Of a stretch of 8,510 bases of DNA, positions 1 to 5,740 are shown one piece after another. How positions within the stretch are numbered: position 1 is the stretch's first letter; the number at the start of each line of letters is the position of its first letter. The DNA is from Rhodospirillales bacterium (GTDB lineage: Bacteria; Pseudomonadota; Alphaproteobacteria; Micavibrionales; UBA2020). Under the pieces are notes generated by a model that made no database searches, was not told where the DNA came from, and saw only the letters and a program-made list of their open reading frames with translations. The position numbers and the translations under genes were made by a program. Location of the stretch: NCBI GenBank assembly GCA_023266795.1, contig JAHFPI010000076.1, positions 1-8,510 on the forward strand, given 5' to 3'.

Positions 1-262
1 CGGCAATCAGCAGTTTTTTCTTGCGAAACAGATCGTTGGGTTGAACAAAAACATCAAACGCTCCTAAGACCGCCAGTTTCTGCCGCAGAAGTCCGGTCAG
101 GACAGGTGTATAAGGCTTAACCAGAATATCGAGCGCCCGCTCCGGGTGCAGCCTGTCAAGTAGCAGATCGTCCACCCCCGTCTCCTTGACCAGCTGCGCG
201 ACGCGGTTTTCCATGCTCTGGTCCAGTGCATTGCCGACGATCGTTATAACGGTTTCTGTCAT
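1..262 (-). CDS. serB: Phosphoserine phosphatase SerB, N-terminal fragment (3' part beyond left edge)
   Basis: SerB hydrolyses O-phospho-L-serine to L-serine, the last step of the phosphorylated serine pathway in the cytoplasm. Reading the minus strand from the ATG at 262 gives 87 codons open to the window edge, starting MTETVITIVGNALDQS and ending LFRKKKLLIA followed by one G. In SerB proteins a basic stretch followed by LLIA leads directly into the catalytic HAD motif DMDST; the trailing G fits the first base of that Asp codon, so the window stops just before the active site. The visible part is the variable N-terminal regulatory region. Only a weak Shine-Dalgarno (TTGGAAA near 267-273) precedes the ATG. 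The gene is divergent from serC with an 80-bp gap, and this pathway context supports the call. Identification is by family pattern; the catalytic domain itself is not visible. Confidence 0.82.
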   Translation of the reverse strand, partial: MTETVITIVGNALDQSMENRVAQLVKETGVDDLLLDRLHPERALDILVKPYTPVLTGLLRQKLAVLGAFDVFVQPNDLFRKKKLLIA

Positions 263-291
263 TTTATTTCCAAGGAATTAACGCTAGTATT

Positions 292-311
292 GTCATCCTG
301 AGCAGAATGAC
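292..311. repeat. Small imperfect palindrome between serB and serC
   Basis: GTCATCCT and AGAATGAC face each other across a 4-nt loop (GAGC). Seven of the eight positions pair; the remaining one is C/A on the plus strand but would be a G-U pair in a minus-strand transcript, i.e. in the serB leader. The GTCAT...ATGAC ends resemble those of the larger hairpin element at 7117-7186, so this could be a degenerate member of a dispersed repeat, or an operator or leader hairpin for the divergent serine genes. Nothing in the sequence decides between these. Confidence 0.4.
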
Positions 312-342
312 ACTGTTTTTAAAACAAGGAAAGGTTCTCTTC

Positions 343-1521
343 ATGACCAGTATCGCCCGCCCGTCCACAAAACCTGTAAACCCCTGTTTTTCATCAGGCC
401 CCTGCGCCAAAAGGCCGGGCTGGTCGTTCACTGCGCTGCAGGGGGCATTGCTGGGACGCTCGCACCGCGCCGGCATCGGCATCAAAAAAGTTCAGGAAGT
501 GATAGACCGGTCAAAGGCCATTCTGGGCATGCCGAAGGATTACCGCCTCGCCCTCGTCCCCGCCTCCGATACGGGCGCGATTGAGATGGCGATGTGGTCG
601 CTGCTGGGCGCGCGCGGCGTGGATGTGCTCGGCTGGGAAGTGTTCGGCAAGATGTGGATACTGGATGTCGTCAAGCAACTGAAAATAAAAGACGCGCGGC
701 CCTTCGAAGCGCCGTTCGGCTCGATACCCGACCTCTCCAAAGTCGATACCGACCGCGATGTTGTCTTTACATGGAACGGCACGACCTCCGGCGTCAAAGT
801 CCCCAACGGCGACTGGATCAAATCCGACCGCAAGGGACTGACCCTCTGCGACGCCACCTCCGCCGTTTTTGCGATGGAGTTGCCATGGGACAAGCTCGAT
901 GTCGTCACCTGGTCGTGGCAGAAAGTTCTCGGCGGCGAGGCGGCGCACGGCATGCTGGCGCTCTCGCCCCGCGCGGTGGAACGCCTTGAAAGCTACATCC
1001 CGCCATGGCCGATGCCAAAAATTTTCCGCATCACCAAGGAAGGCAAACTGTTCGCGGAGCCGTTTGAAGGTAAGACCATCAACACGCCCTCCATGCTCTG
1101 CATCGAAGACCAGATCGATGCGCTGAAATGGGCGGAAAGCATCGGCGGGCTGCCCGCGCTGCTGAAACGCAGCCGCGCCAACCTGAAGGCGGTCGAGGAC
1201 TGGGTTGAAAAAACCGACTGGGCGGAATTCCTGCCGGAGCGCGCCGACATACGTTCCAACACAGCTATCTGTTTCAAGGTCGTCGACCCGTGGTTTACCG
1301 CCAAAGACCGCGAAACCCAGCTCAAGATCATCAAGGACTCGGAAAAAATCCTCGATAAGGAAGGCATCGCTTATGAAGTCGCCAACCACCGCGACTCCCC
1401 CGCCTCCTACCGCCTCTGGGGCGGCGCGACGGTGGAAACCGCCGACATCAAATCATGCCTTGAATGGATTAACTGGGCATACCTCAGCGTAAAATCACAG
1501 GAACAGGCAAAGGCGGCTTAA
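343..1521 (+). CDS. serC: Phosphoserine aminotransferase (alphaproteobacterial type)
   Basis: SerC is a PLP-dependent aminotransferase (EC 2.6.1.52) that converts 3-phosphohydroxypyruvate plus glutamate to O-phosphoserine plus 2-oxoglutarate. The 392-residue product matches the usual length of the alphaproteobacterial family. Recognisable blocks are SSGPCAKRPGWS (17-28), LGRSHRAGIG (37-46), VPASDTGAIEMAMWSLLGARG (72-92), FTWNGTTSGV (142-151), CDATSAVFA (169-177) and SWQKVLGGEAAHG (191-203), where Lys194 should form the Schiff base with PLP. The C-terminal block GGATVETADI is also typical. I chose the ATG at 343 rather than the in-frame ATG at 307 because AAGGAAAGG (326-334) lies 8 nt upstream and because the family starts close to this point; the extra twelve residues would begin inside the 292-311 palindrome. 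serA follows after 2 nt, so the two genes are almost certainly cotranscribed. Confidence 0.96.
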   Translation: MTSIARPSTKPVNPCFSSGPCAKRPGWSFTALQGALLGRSHRAGIGIKKVQEVIDRSKAILGMPKDYRLALVPASDTGAIEMAMWSLLGARGVDVLGWEVFGKMWILDVVKQLKIKDARPFEAPFGSIPDLSKVDTDRDVVFTWNGTTSGVKVPNGDWIKSDRKGLTLCDATSAVFAMELPWDKLDVVTWSWQKVLGGEAAHGMLALSPRAVERLESYIPPWPMPKIFRITKEGKLFAEPFEGKTINTPSMLCIEDQIDALKWAESIGGLPALLKRSRANLKAVEDWVEKTDWAEFLPERADIRSNTAICFKVVDPWFTAKDRETQLKIIKDSEKILDKEGIAYEVANHRDSPASYRLWGGATVETADIKSCLEWINWAYLSVKSQEQAKAA

Positions 1522-1523
1522 CA

Positions 1524-3110
1524 ATGACCACAAAACCAACAGTCCTCATCAGCGACAAAATGAGCAAGCAGGCGGAGCAGATTTTCAAGGATCGCGGCGT
1601 GGACGTGACCGTGAAGACCGACCTGAAACCCGAAGAGCTGAAAGAGATGATTAAAAACTTCGACGGCCTCGCCATCCGCTCCTCGACAAAAGTCACCGCC
1701 GAAATTTTGAAATCCACCGGCGGCAAGCTGAAGGTTATCGGCCGCGCCGGCATCGGCGTGGATAATGTCGACGTTCCCGCCGCGACCCGCTCCGGCGTGG
1801 TCGTGATGAACACGCCCTTCGGCAATTCAATCACCACGGCGGAGCACACCATCGCCATGATGATGACCCTTGCCCGCCAGATTCCCTCGGCCAACGCCTC
1901 GACCCACGCGGGCAAGTGGGAGAAATCGAAATATATGGGGCAGGAGCTGTTCGGCAAGACGCTCGGCGTCATCGGCTGCGGCAATATCGGCTCCATCGTC
2001 GCTGATCGCGGACTCGGCCTTAAAATGAAAGTGATCGCCTTCGACCCGTTCCTCTCGCCGGAACGCGCAGTGGAACTCGGCGTCGAAAAAGTCGCGCTGG
2101 AAGATATATTAAAACGCGCGGATTATATCACCCTGCACACGCCGCTGATTGACAGCACCAAGGGCATCATCAATGCCGCCGCCATCGCCAAGATGAAAAA
2201 AGGCGTGCGCCTGATCAACTGCGCGCGCGGCGGGCTGATCGTCGAAGCCGATCTCAAAGCCGCCCTCGACAGCGGCCATGTCGCAGGGGCGGCGCTGGAT
2301 GTATTCGAGGAAGAGCCTGCGAAAACCAACCCTCTGTTCGGCAATGAAAACGTCGTCTGTACGCCGCACCTCGGCGCCTCCACCGTGGAAGCGCAGGAGA
2401 ACGTCGCGCTACAGGTGGCGGAGCAGATGGCGGATTTCCTGCTGCAGGGCGCCGTCTCGAACGCCGTCAACATGCCTTCCGTCAGCGCGGAGGACGCCCC
2501 CAAGCTGAAGCCCTATATGAAGCTGGCTGAGCAGCTTGGCGGTTTCGCAGGGCAACTGGTGCAGGATGCGCCCACGGAAATAAAAATATCCTATGAAGGC
2601 CATGTGGCGACGCTGAACGTCAAGCCGCTTACCGCGCTGATCCTTGCCGGATTCCTGAAGCCGTCGATGGAGGGGGTGAATATCGTCAGCGCCCCCGCCA
2701 AGGCCAAGGAGCTGGGCATCGGGCTCAGCGAAACCCGCCGCGAGAAATCAGCGGCCTACCAGACGCTGGTCTCCGTCACGGTTGTCACCGCGAAAGGGCA
2801 GAACGTCGTTGCCGGAACCGTCTTCGGCGAGCATCCGCGCATTGTCGATATTAACGGTGTGCCGATTGAAACGGCTCTCGACAAACACATGCTCTATATT
2901 GTCAACCTCGACAAACCGGGGCTGATCGGCGCGGTCGGCACCATTCTGGGCGATGCGCAGATCAATATCGCGGATTTCACCCTCGGGCGCATCCCCGGCA
3001 AGAGCAAGGCTATCGCGCTCATTTCCGTCGACGAGCCGCTGTCGGAAAAAGTTATTTCCGCCATAGCCAAGCTGGCGCAGGTCGAGCGCGTGCTGGCATT
3101 AAAATTCTGA
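1524..3110 (+). CDS. serA: D-3-phosphoglycerate dehydrogenase, long form with ASB and ACT domains
   Basis: SerA oxidises 3-phosphoglycerate to 3-phosphohydroxypyruvate with NAD+ (EC 1.1.1.95), the committed step of serine synthesis. The 528-residue length is that of the long, type I enzymes. The N-terminal substrate domain contains GRAGIGVDNVD (73-83). The Rossmann fold has GCGNIG (151-156) with Asp174 at the end of the next strand for NAD. The catalytic set is Arg235 (NCARGG), Glu264 (DVFEEEP) and His282 (TPHLGAST). Residues from about 318 to 450 form the allosteric substrate-binding region, and from about 456 an ACT domain (MLYIVNLDKPGLIGAVG), the usual site of serine feedback control in this family. 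The ATG lies 2 nt after the serC stop with AAAGG (1509-1513) upstream, so the Shine-Dalgarno sits inside the serC end. A strong terminator follows 3 nt after the stop. No key residue is missing. Confidence 0.97.
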   Translation: MTTKPTVLISDKMSKQAEQIFKDRGVDVTVKTDLKPEELKEMIKNFDGLAIRSSTKVTAEILKSTGGKLKVIGRAGIGVDNVDVPAATRSGVVVMNTPFGNSITTAEHTIAMMMTLARQIPSANASTHAGKWEKSKYMGQELFGKTLGVIGCGNIGSIVADRGLGLKMKVIAFDPFLSPERAVELGVEKVALEDILKRADYITLHTPLIDSTKGIINAAAIAKMKKGVRLINCARGGLIVEADLKAALDSGHVAGAALDVFEEEPAKTNPLFGNENVVCTPHLGASTVEAQENVALQVAEQMADFLLQGAVSNAVNMPSVSAEDAPKLKPYMKLAEQLGGFAGQLVQDAPTEIKISYEGHVATLNVKPLTALILAGFLKPSMEGVNIVSAPAKAKELGIGLSETRREKSAAYQTLVSVTVVTAKGQNVVAGTVFGEHPRIVDINGVPIETALDKHMLYIVNLDKPGLIGAVGTILGDAQINIADFTLGRIPGKSKAIALISVDEPLSEKVISAIAKLAQVERVLALKF

Positions 3111-3113
3111 TAA

Positions 3114-3141
3114 AAAAAGCCCGCTCGAAAGCGGGCTTTTT
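3114..3141. terminator. Bidirectional intrinsic terminator between serA and the small exported-protein gene
   Basis: GCCCGCT (3119-3125) and AGCGGGC (3130-3136) form a perfect 7-bp stem with a CGAA loop. It is flanked by five A on the left (3114-3118) and five T on the right (3137-3141), so either strand gives a GC-rich hairpin followed by a U run. It sits between the serA stop (3110) and the stop of the convergent gene (3168) and can serve both. Confidence 0.93.
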
Positions 3142-3167
3142 CTAAAGTCTCATAATCTCCGGAAAGA

Positions 3168-3407
3168 TTACTTGTTGCCGTCTGAAGACGGGGTAGCGGG
3201 TGTTGCAGGCGTAGCAGCTTCAGCGTTCTTTTTCGCTTTTTTTGCTTTTTTCACTTTTTTTACTGCTTTTTTATGATGCTTGACGACTTTTGCAGGTGTT
3301 GCAGGTGCAGCAGCTGTCGTGTCGGTTGTAGCAGCTTCTTCTGCGAAAGCGAAAGAAGGAGCGGCGATAGCGAGAGCCAGAACGGCCAAGAGTGCATACT
3401 TTGTCAT
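3168..3407 (-). CDS. Small exported Lys/Ala-rich protein, unknown function
   Basis: I do not recognise a named family. The 79-residue product begins MTKYALLAVLALAIAAPSFAFA, a clear Sec signal peptide with likely cleavage after residue 22 (AFA/EE). The mature part of about 57 residues has three zones: an acidic and Ala/Thr-rich start (EEAATTDTTAAAPATPA), a strongly basic centre at residues 40-60 with 12 Lys and 2 His in 21 positions, and an Ala-Thr-Pro repeat (ATPATPATP) before the polar tail SSDGNK. There are no cysteines or aromatic residues after the signal. I chose the start at 3407 because AGGAG (3415-3419) lies 7 nt upstream and the signal peptide begins there; an in-frame ATG at 3482 lacks both. 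The polycation could bind lipopolysaccharide, teichoic-like polymers, peptidoglycan or nucleic acid in the periplasm, but that is inference. Histone H1-like tails look similar but are not exported. Confidence 0.8.
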   Translation of the reverse strand: MTKYALLAVLALAIAAPSFAFAEEAATTDTTAAAPATPAKVVKHHKKAVKKVKKAKKAKKNAEAATPATPATPSSDGNK

Positions 3408-3684
3408 TTTTTTTCTCCTAGAGGTTTGTACGATTGAAGAGTCTTCCGAAGGAAGTTCCGATTTGTTTCGGTATATCTTCATTCTCGCATCGGCACCATT
3501 GCCCGACCCTCCTGCGAAACATTAATTCTTTGCAAGGAAGCGGCCCCACCCTAAGAAGTAAATTAAAGCTAATAAAATCAAATAGTTATTATTATATTTA
3601 CGGCGGCGCACGCTGCCCGGCATCCATTGCCCCGCCCCTCAAAAATCACTATAAGAAGTACCTTAGCGAATCACAGGACGCCCC
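3408..3684. other. Divergent intergenic region with AT-rich patch
   Basis: These 277 bp separate the minus-strand exported-protein gene from the plus-strand repair gene, and should hold the promoters of both. Visible elements are a short palindrome CTTCC-GAA-GGAAG (3443-3455) about 40 bp upstream of the exported-protein start, an AT-rich stretch at about 3552-3600, and the 9-bp direct repeat TAAGAAGTA at 3552-3560 and 3652-3660, exactly 100 bp apart. I see no convincing gene in it. Confidence 0.5.
3627..3655 (+). promoter_or_regulatory. Candidate sigma-70 promoter for the DNA alkylation repair gene
   Basis: TTGCCC (3627-3632, four of six matches to TTGACA) and TATAAG (3650-3655, five of six to TATAAT) are separated by exactly 17 bp. 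Transcription would start near 3662, leaving a leader of about 20 nt that carries the AGGA Shine-Dalgarno (3675-3678). This is a consensus match by eye only. Confidence 0.5.
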
Positions 3685-4467
3685 ATGACCCCGAAACGTA
3701 AAGGCGCTATCCGGATGGCGGATATTCCCGCCGCCACTCTTCTCAGGCTCAACAAAGGCGAGATCGAGGCGCTGACTCTCGCCGAAGTGCTGGCGGTCGA
3801 TTTTGCCAGATTGCTGCAAAGCGCATTTCCCGGACTGGATAAATCTCTTGTCAAACAGATGCGGGAGGCCAACGAAGAACTGGGCTGGCTTGCCCGCACC
3901 CGGCTGGCGGGCGCGCTGCTGTATCAGGGACTCGGCGCCAAAGCCCTGAAGAAAACGCTGCATCACCCCTCCGATCAGGTGCGCGGCTGGGGGGCTGCGC
4001 TGATCGCGGCTCTGCCGGAGATGGATATTGAGGAGCGGCTTGAGCTCGTCAGGCCGATTGCCGACGATCCCAATGCAGGAACACGCGAGACGGCATGGCT
4101 GATGATCCGGCCGCACATCGCCGCCGACATCAAGCACAGTATCAGGATACTGCGCCCCTGGACCGCCTCTGCCCAGCCGAACCTCCGGCGTTTTGCCAGC
4201 GAGATAACGCGCCCGCGCGGCGTGTGGTGCACGCATATCCCGGAACTGCGCAAGGATCCGAAGCCCGGATTAATCCTGCTCGAAGCCCTCCATGCCGACC
4301 CGTCGCGATACGTGCAGAACTCCGTCGCGAACTGGCTCAACGACGCTTCAAAAGACAATCCTGATTTTGTTAAAAATATCTGCCGGATCTGGGCACAACA
4401 GAGCCGGACGAAGGAAACCGCCTATATCTGCAAACGCGCACAGCGCACGCTCAGAAAGAAATCCTGA
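3685..4467 (+). CDS. HEAT-like DNA alkylation repair protein (COG4335 / AlkC-AlkD superfamily)
   Basis: The 260-residue protein belongs to the HEAT-like-repeat DNA glycosylase superfamily whose characterised members, AlkC and AlkD, excise N3- and N7-alkylated purines from DNA. The strongest evidence is the C-terminal half: LRRFASEITRPRGVW (167-181) corresponds to the family block that usually reads SEGTRPRLPW, and DPSRYVQNSVANWLNDASKD (205-224) to the block usually seen as S-x-YVRRSVANxLND-x-SKD. The rest is alpha-helical with no signal peptide, as expected for a cytoplasmic helical solenoid. The start at 3685 has AGGA (3675-3678) 6 nt upstream; Met11 (ATG at 3715) is a possible alternative. 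Compared with the usual block, G175 of SEGTRPR is Ile here and the LPW segment is GVW. Whether this member is an active glycosylase or a divergent paralogue cannot be told from sequence alone. It converges on the lipoprotein gene with one base between stops. Confidence 0.85.
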   Translation: MTPKRKGAIRMADIPAATLLRLNKGEIEALTLAEVLAVDFARLLQSAFPGLDKSLVKQMREANEELGWLARTRLAGALLYQGLGAKALKKTLHHPSDQVRGWGAALIAALPEMDIEERLELVRPIADDPNAGTRETAWLMIRPHIAADIKHSIRILRPWTASAQPNLRRFASEITRPRGVWCTHIPELRKDPKPGLILLEALHADPSRYVQNSVANWLNDASKDNPDFVKNICRIWAQQSRTKETAYICKRAQRTLRKKS

Positions 4468-4468
4468 A

Positions 4469-5620
4469 TTATTTGTGCACCTCCGGGCTGAACAGGTCGA
4501 TCACCAGCCTGTAACTCTTGTTGTTGCCGGAGGGCAGCAGCGTACTCTGGTTTTTGATTTGCGATGCATACATCAGGTCCACATGGAGATTGCCTTCTTC
4601 CATGTGATACCCCGATATAAGCTGCGCCGTATCAGCATCCCAGGATTTTTTGCCGAGCCAGTTCATTTGCGACAGGTCGATAACAAGCGTCTTGCCGTTA
4701 TTCTCCAGTTTCACCGCACCGGCGGATTTCGCCGTCATATCCAGCACCACCCGCGTTTTATCCGGATGATCAGCGATACGGATTCCGGTCACATCGCCGC
4801 CCGTGGAAGCTGATGGCTGGGGCGCTGCCGCTTCGGTTTTTTCCGTCGGAGGCGCTGCCGGTTTTGTTTCTGCGGCCGGAGCCGGCTGTGCCTGTGGCTT
4901 GATGTCCACCGGCGTATTAGAAGAAGGTGAGGCTGCGCCCTCAGGGGGCAATTCTCCTTTAGGCGCAGCCTCTGGGGCAACCAGTGAAGAAGGCGCAACC
5001 GGTCCTGCTTCGGCTGTAGCAGCCTTGGCAGGTTCTGTGCCCTTCGCGACATCTTCACCTGGTATTGGTTTACCGGCATCTGCCGGGGGTATCTTTTTAT
5101 CGTCGGCAACCGCCGGTGGTAATTCTTGCGGCGTCACTGCGGGAACGGGCTGGGCAGCCAGCTGCCCCCCGTCCGTCAGTGTTTGCAGTTGCGCCACTAA
5201 TCCTTTGATGTCTTTTTCAATCGCGACCATGCGCACCATCGTCGGCACGACGGTATCAAAATCATTGCGGATAGTCTGGACGGCATCTTCCAGCCGCTTC
5301 ATCCGCGCATCGCTGTCCTTGACGGGTTCATTAAACAGCGGCGTAAAGCTCAGGCCTTCCGGCGGCGCGAGCGCGCGGAAAGTGTCCATCGGCGACGGCG
5401 TCGGCGCGATGGGCGCAATGGATTCTGCCGATTTATTTTTTTCTGTGGCGGCGGGCGGCCCTGCAGCGCCTTTTAGTCCGTTGCCCTTGCCGTTCAACGA
5501 ACAGGCGGAGACGGCGAGAAGAAGATAGATGTAAAAAATAAACAAAGGGATACGCCGCGGCAATAGTCTGCCGCGCGCAACCAACAGTCCTGAGACTTGG
5601 CTACGGCGTATGCACCTCAT
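4469..5620 (-). CDS. Lipoprotein with coiled coil, Pro/Ala linker and C-terminal AMIN-like domain
   Basis: The 383-residue product has a basic N-terminus, a hydrophobic segment (PLFIFYIYLLL, 25-35) and the lipobox V-S-A-C with the lipidated Cys at residue 40, which predicts a membrane-anchored lipoprotein. Residues about 101-150 (acidic/basic heptad-like, DARMKRLEDAVQTIRND...) look like a coiled coil. Residues about 155-275 are a low-complexity Pro/Ala/Lys/Glu linker long enough to cross the periplasm. The C-terminal 110 residues contain VTGIRIADHPDKTRVVLDM (277-295), KTLVIDLSQ (310-318) and SYRLVIDLFSP (369-379), the pattern of AMIN domains, which in AmiC-type amidases bind peptidoglycan. 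No enzymatic domain follows, so a structural or scaffold role at the cell wall is likely. The leader before the hydrophobic core is long (24 residues); a TTG start at Leu20 (5563) would give a more normal signal peptide, but neither start has a good Shine-Dalgarno. It lies 119 bp downstream of the chaperone gene, on the same strand. Confidence 0.8.
   Translation of the reverse strand: MRCIRRSQVSGLLVARGRLLPRRIPLFIFYIYLLLAVSACSLNGKGNGLKGAAGPPAATEKNKSAESIAPIAPTPSPMDTFRALAPPEGLSFTPLFNEPVKDSDARMKRLEDAVQTIRNDFDTVVPTMVRMVAIEKDIKGLVAQLQTLTDGGQLAAQPVPAVTPQELPPAVADDKKIPPADAGKPIPGEDVAKGTEPAKAATAEAGPVAPSSLVAPEAAPKGELPPEGAASPSSNTPVDIKPQAQPAPAAETKPAAPPTEKTEAAAPQPSASTGGDVTGIRIADHPDKTRVVLDMTAKSAGAVKLENNGKTLVIDLSQMNWLGKKSWDADTAQLISGYHMEEGNLHVDLMYASQIKNQSTLLPSGNNKSYRLVIDLFSPEVHK
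5550..5611. repeat. Nested inverted repeats across the 5' end of the lipoprotein gene
   Basis: An inner hairpin, CGCGGCA (5556-5562) and TGCCGCG (5569-5575) with a 6-nt loop, is enclosed by ATACGCC (5550-5556) and GGCGTAT (5605-5611). The outer and inner arms share base 5556, so both cannot form fully at once. The structure covers the codons of the signal peptide n-region and could affect translation initiation, or indicate that this part is leader rather than coding. Confidence 0.5.
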
Positions 5621-5648
5621 TAAGAAGGATTGCCCCCTGATTTATAAA

Positions 5649-5678
5649 TACCATTCTAGTCACCCCACCTTCATGGTA
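5649..5678. promoter_or_regulatory. Inverted repeat in the putative promoter region of the lipoprotein gene
   Basis: TACCAT (5649-5654) and ATGGTA (5673-5678) flank an 18-bp spacer about 30-60 bp upstream of the lipoprotein start. On the minus strand, -10-like AT-rich sequences (TAGAAT, TATTTATAAAT) lie at its inner edge. It has the layout of an operator for a dimeric regulator, but six-base arms occur easily by chance and no clear -35 at the right spacing was found. Confidence 0.25.
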
Positions 5679-5719
5679 GAGCAACTGCGAATCAGCGGTC
5701 AAGAATAAATTAAGATAAG

Positions 5720-5740
5720 GTTAACGCTATTTTGCGTAAC
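5720..5740 (-). terminator. Weak hairpin after the chaperone gene, possible terminator
   Basis: On the minus strand GTTACGC, starting inside the chaperone stop codon, pairs with GCGTTAAC with one bulged base and a 6-nt loop, and is followed by the T-rich CTTATCTTAATTTATTCTT. The stem is short and has few G-C pairs, so read-through into the lipoprotein gene is likely. Confidence 0.3.

Noticed and set aside
307..342. Upstream ATG for serC (12 extra residues)
   Set aside because: It has no Shine-Dalgarno and starts in the palindrome, whereas ATG 343 has AAGGAAAGG at good spacing and matches the family N-terminus.
511..1389. Long minus-strand open frame (292 codons) opposite serC
   Set aside because: It lies wholly within an unmistakable serC on the other strand, is rich in Arg/Gly/Ala/Phe as antisense frames of GC-rich genes are, and has no recognisable motif.
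3408..3482. N-terminal extension of the small exported protein to ATG 3482
   Set aside because: It would bury the signal peptide behind 25 polar residues, while ATG 3407 has AGGAG at 7 nt.
3649..4236. Minus-strand open frame (195 codons) opposite the alkylation repair gene
   Set aside because: The plus-strand frame carries clear family motifs, and the antisense frame shows none.
4803..5528. Plus-strand open frame (241 codons) opposite the lipoprotein
   Set aside because: It is the antisense of the Pro/Ala-rich linker, which naturally yields a long Gly/Ala/Ser-rich frame; it has no signal, motif or ribosome site.
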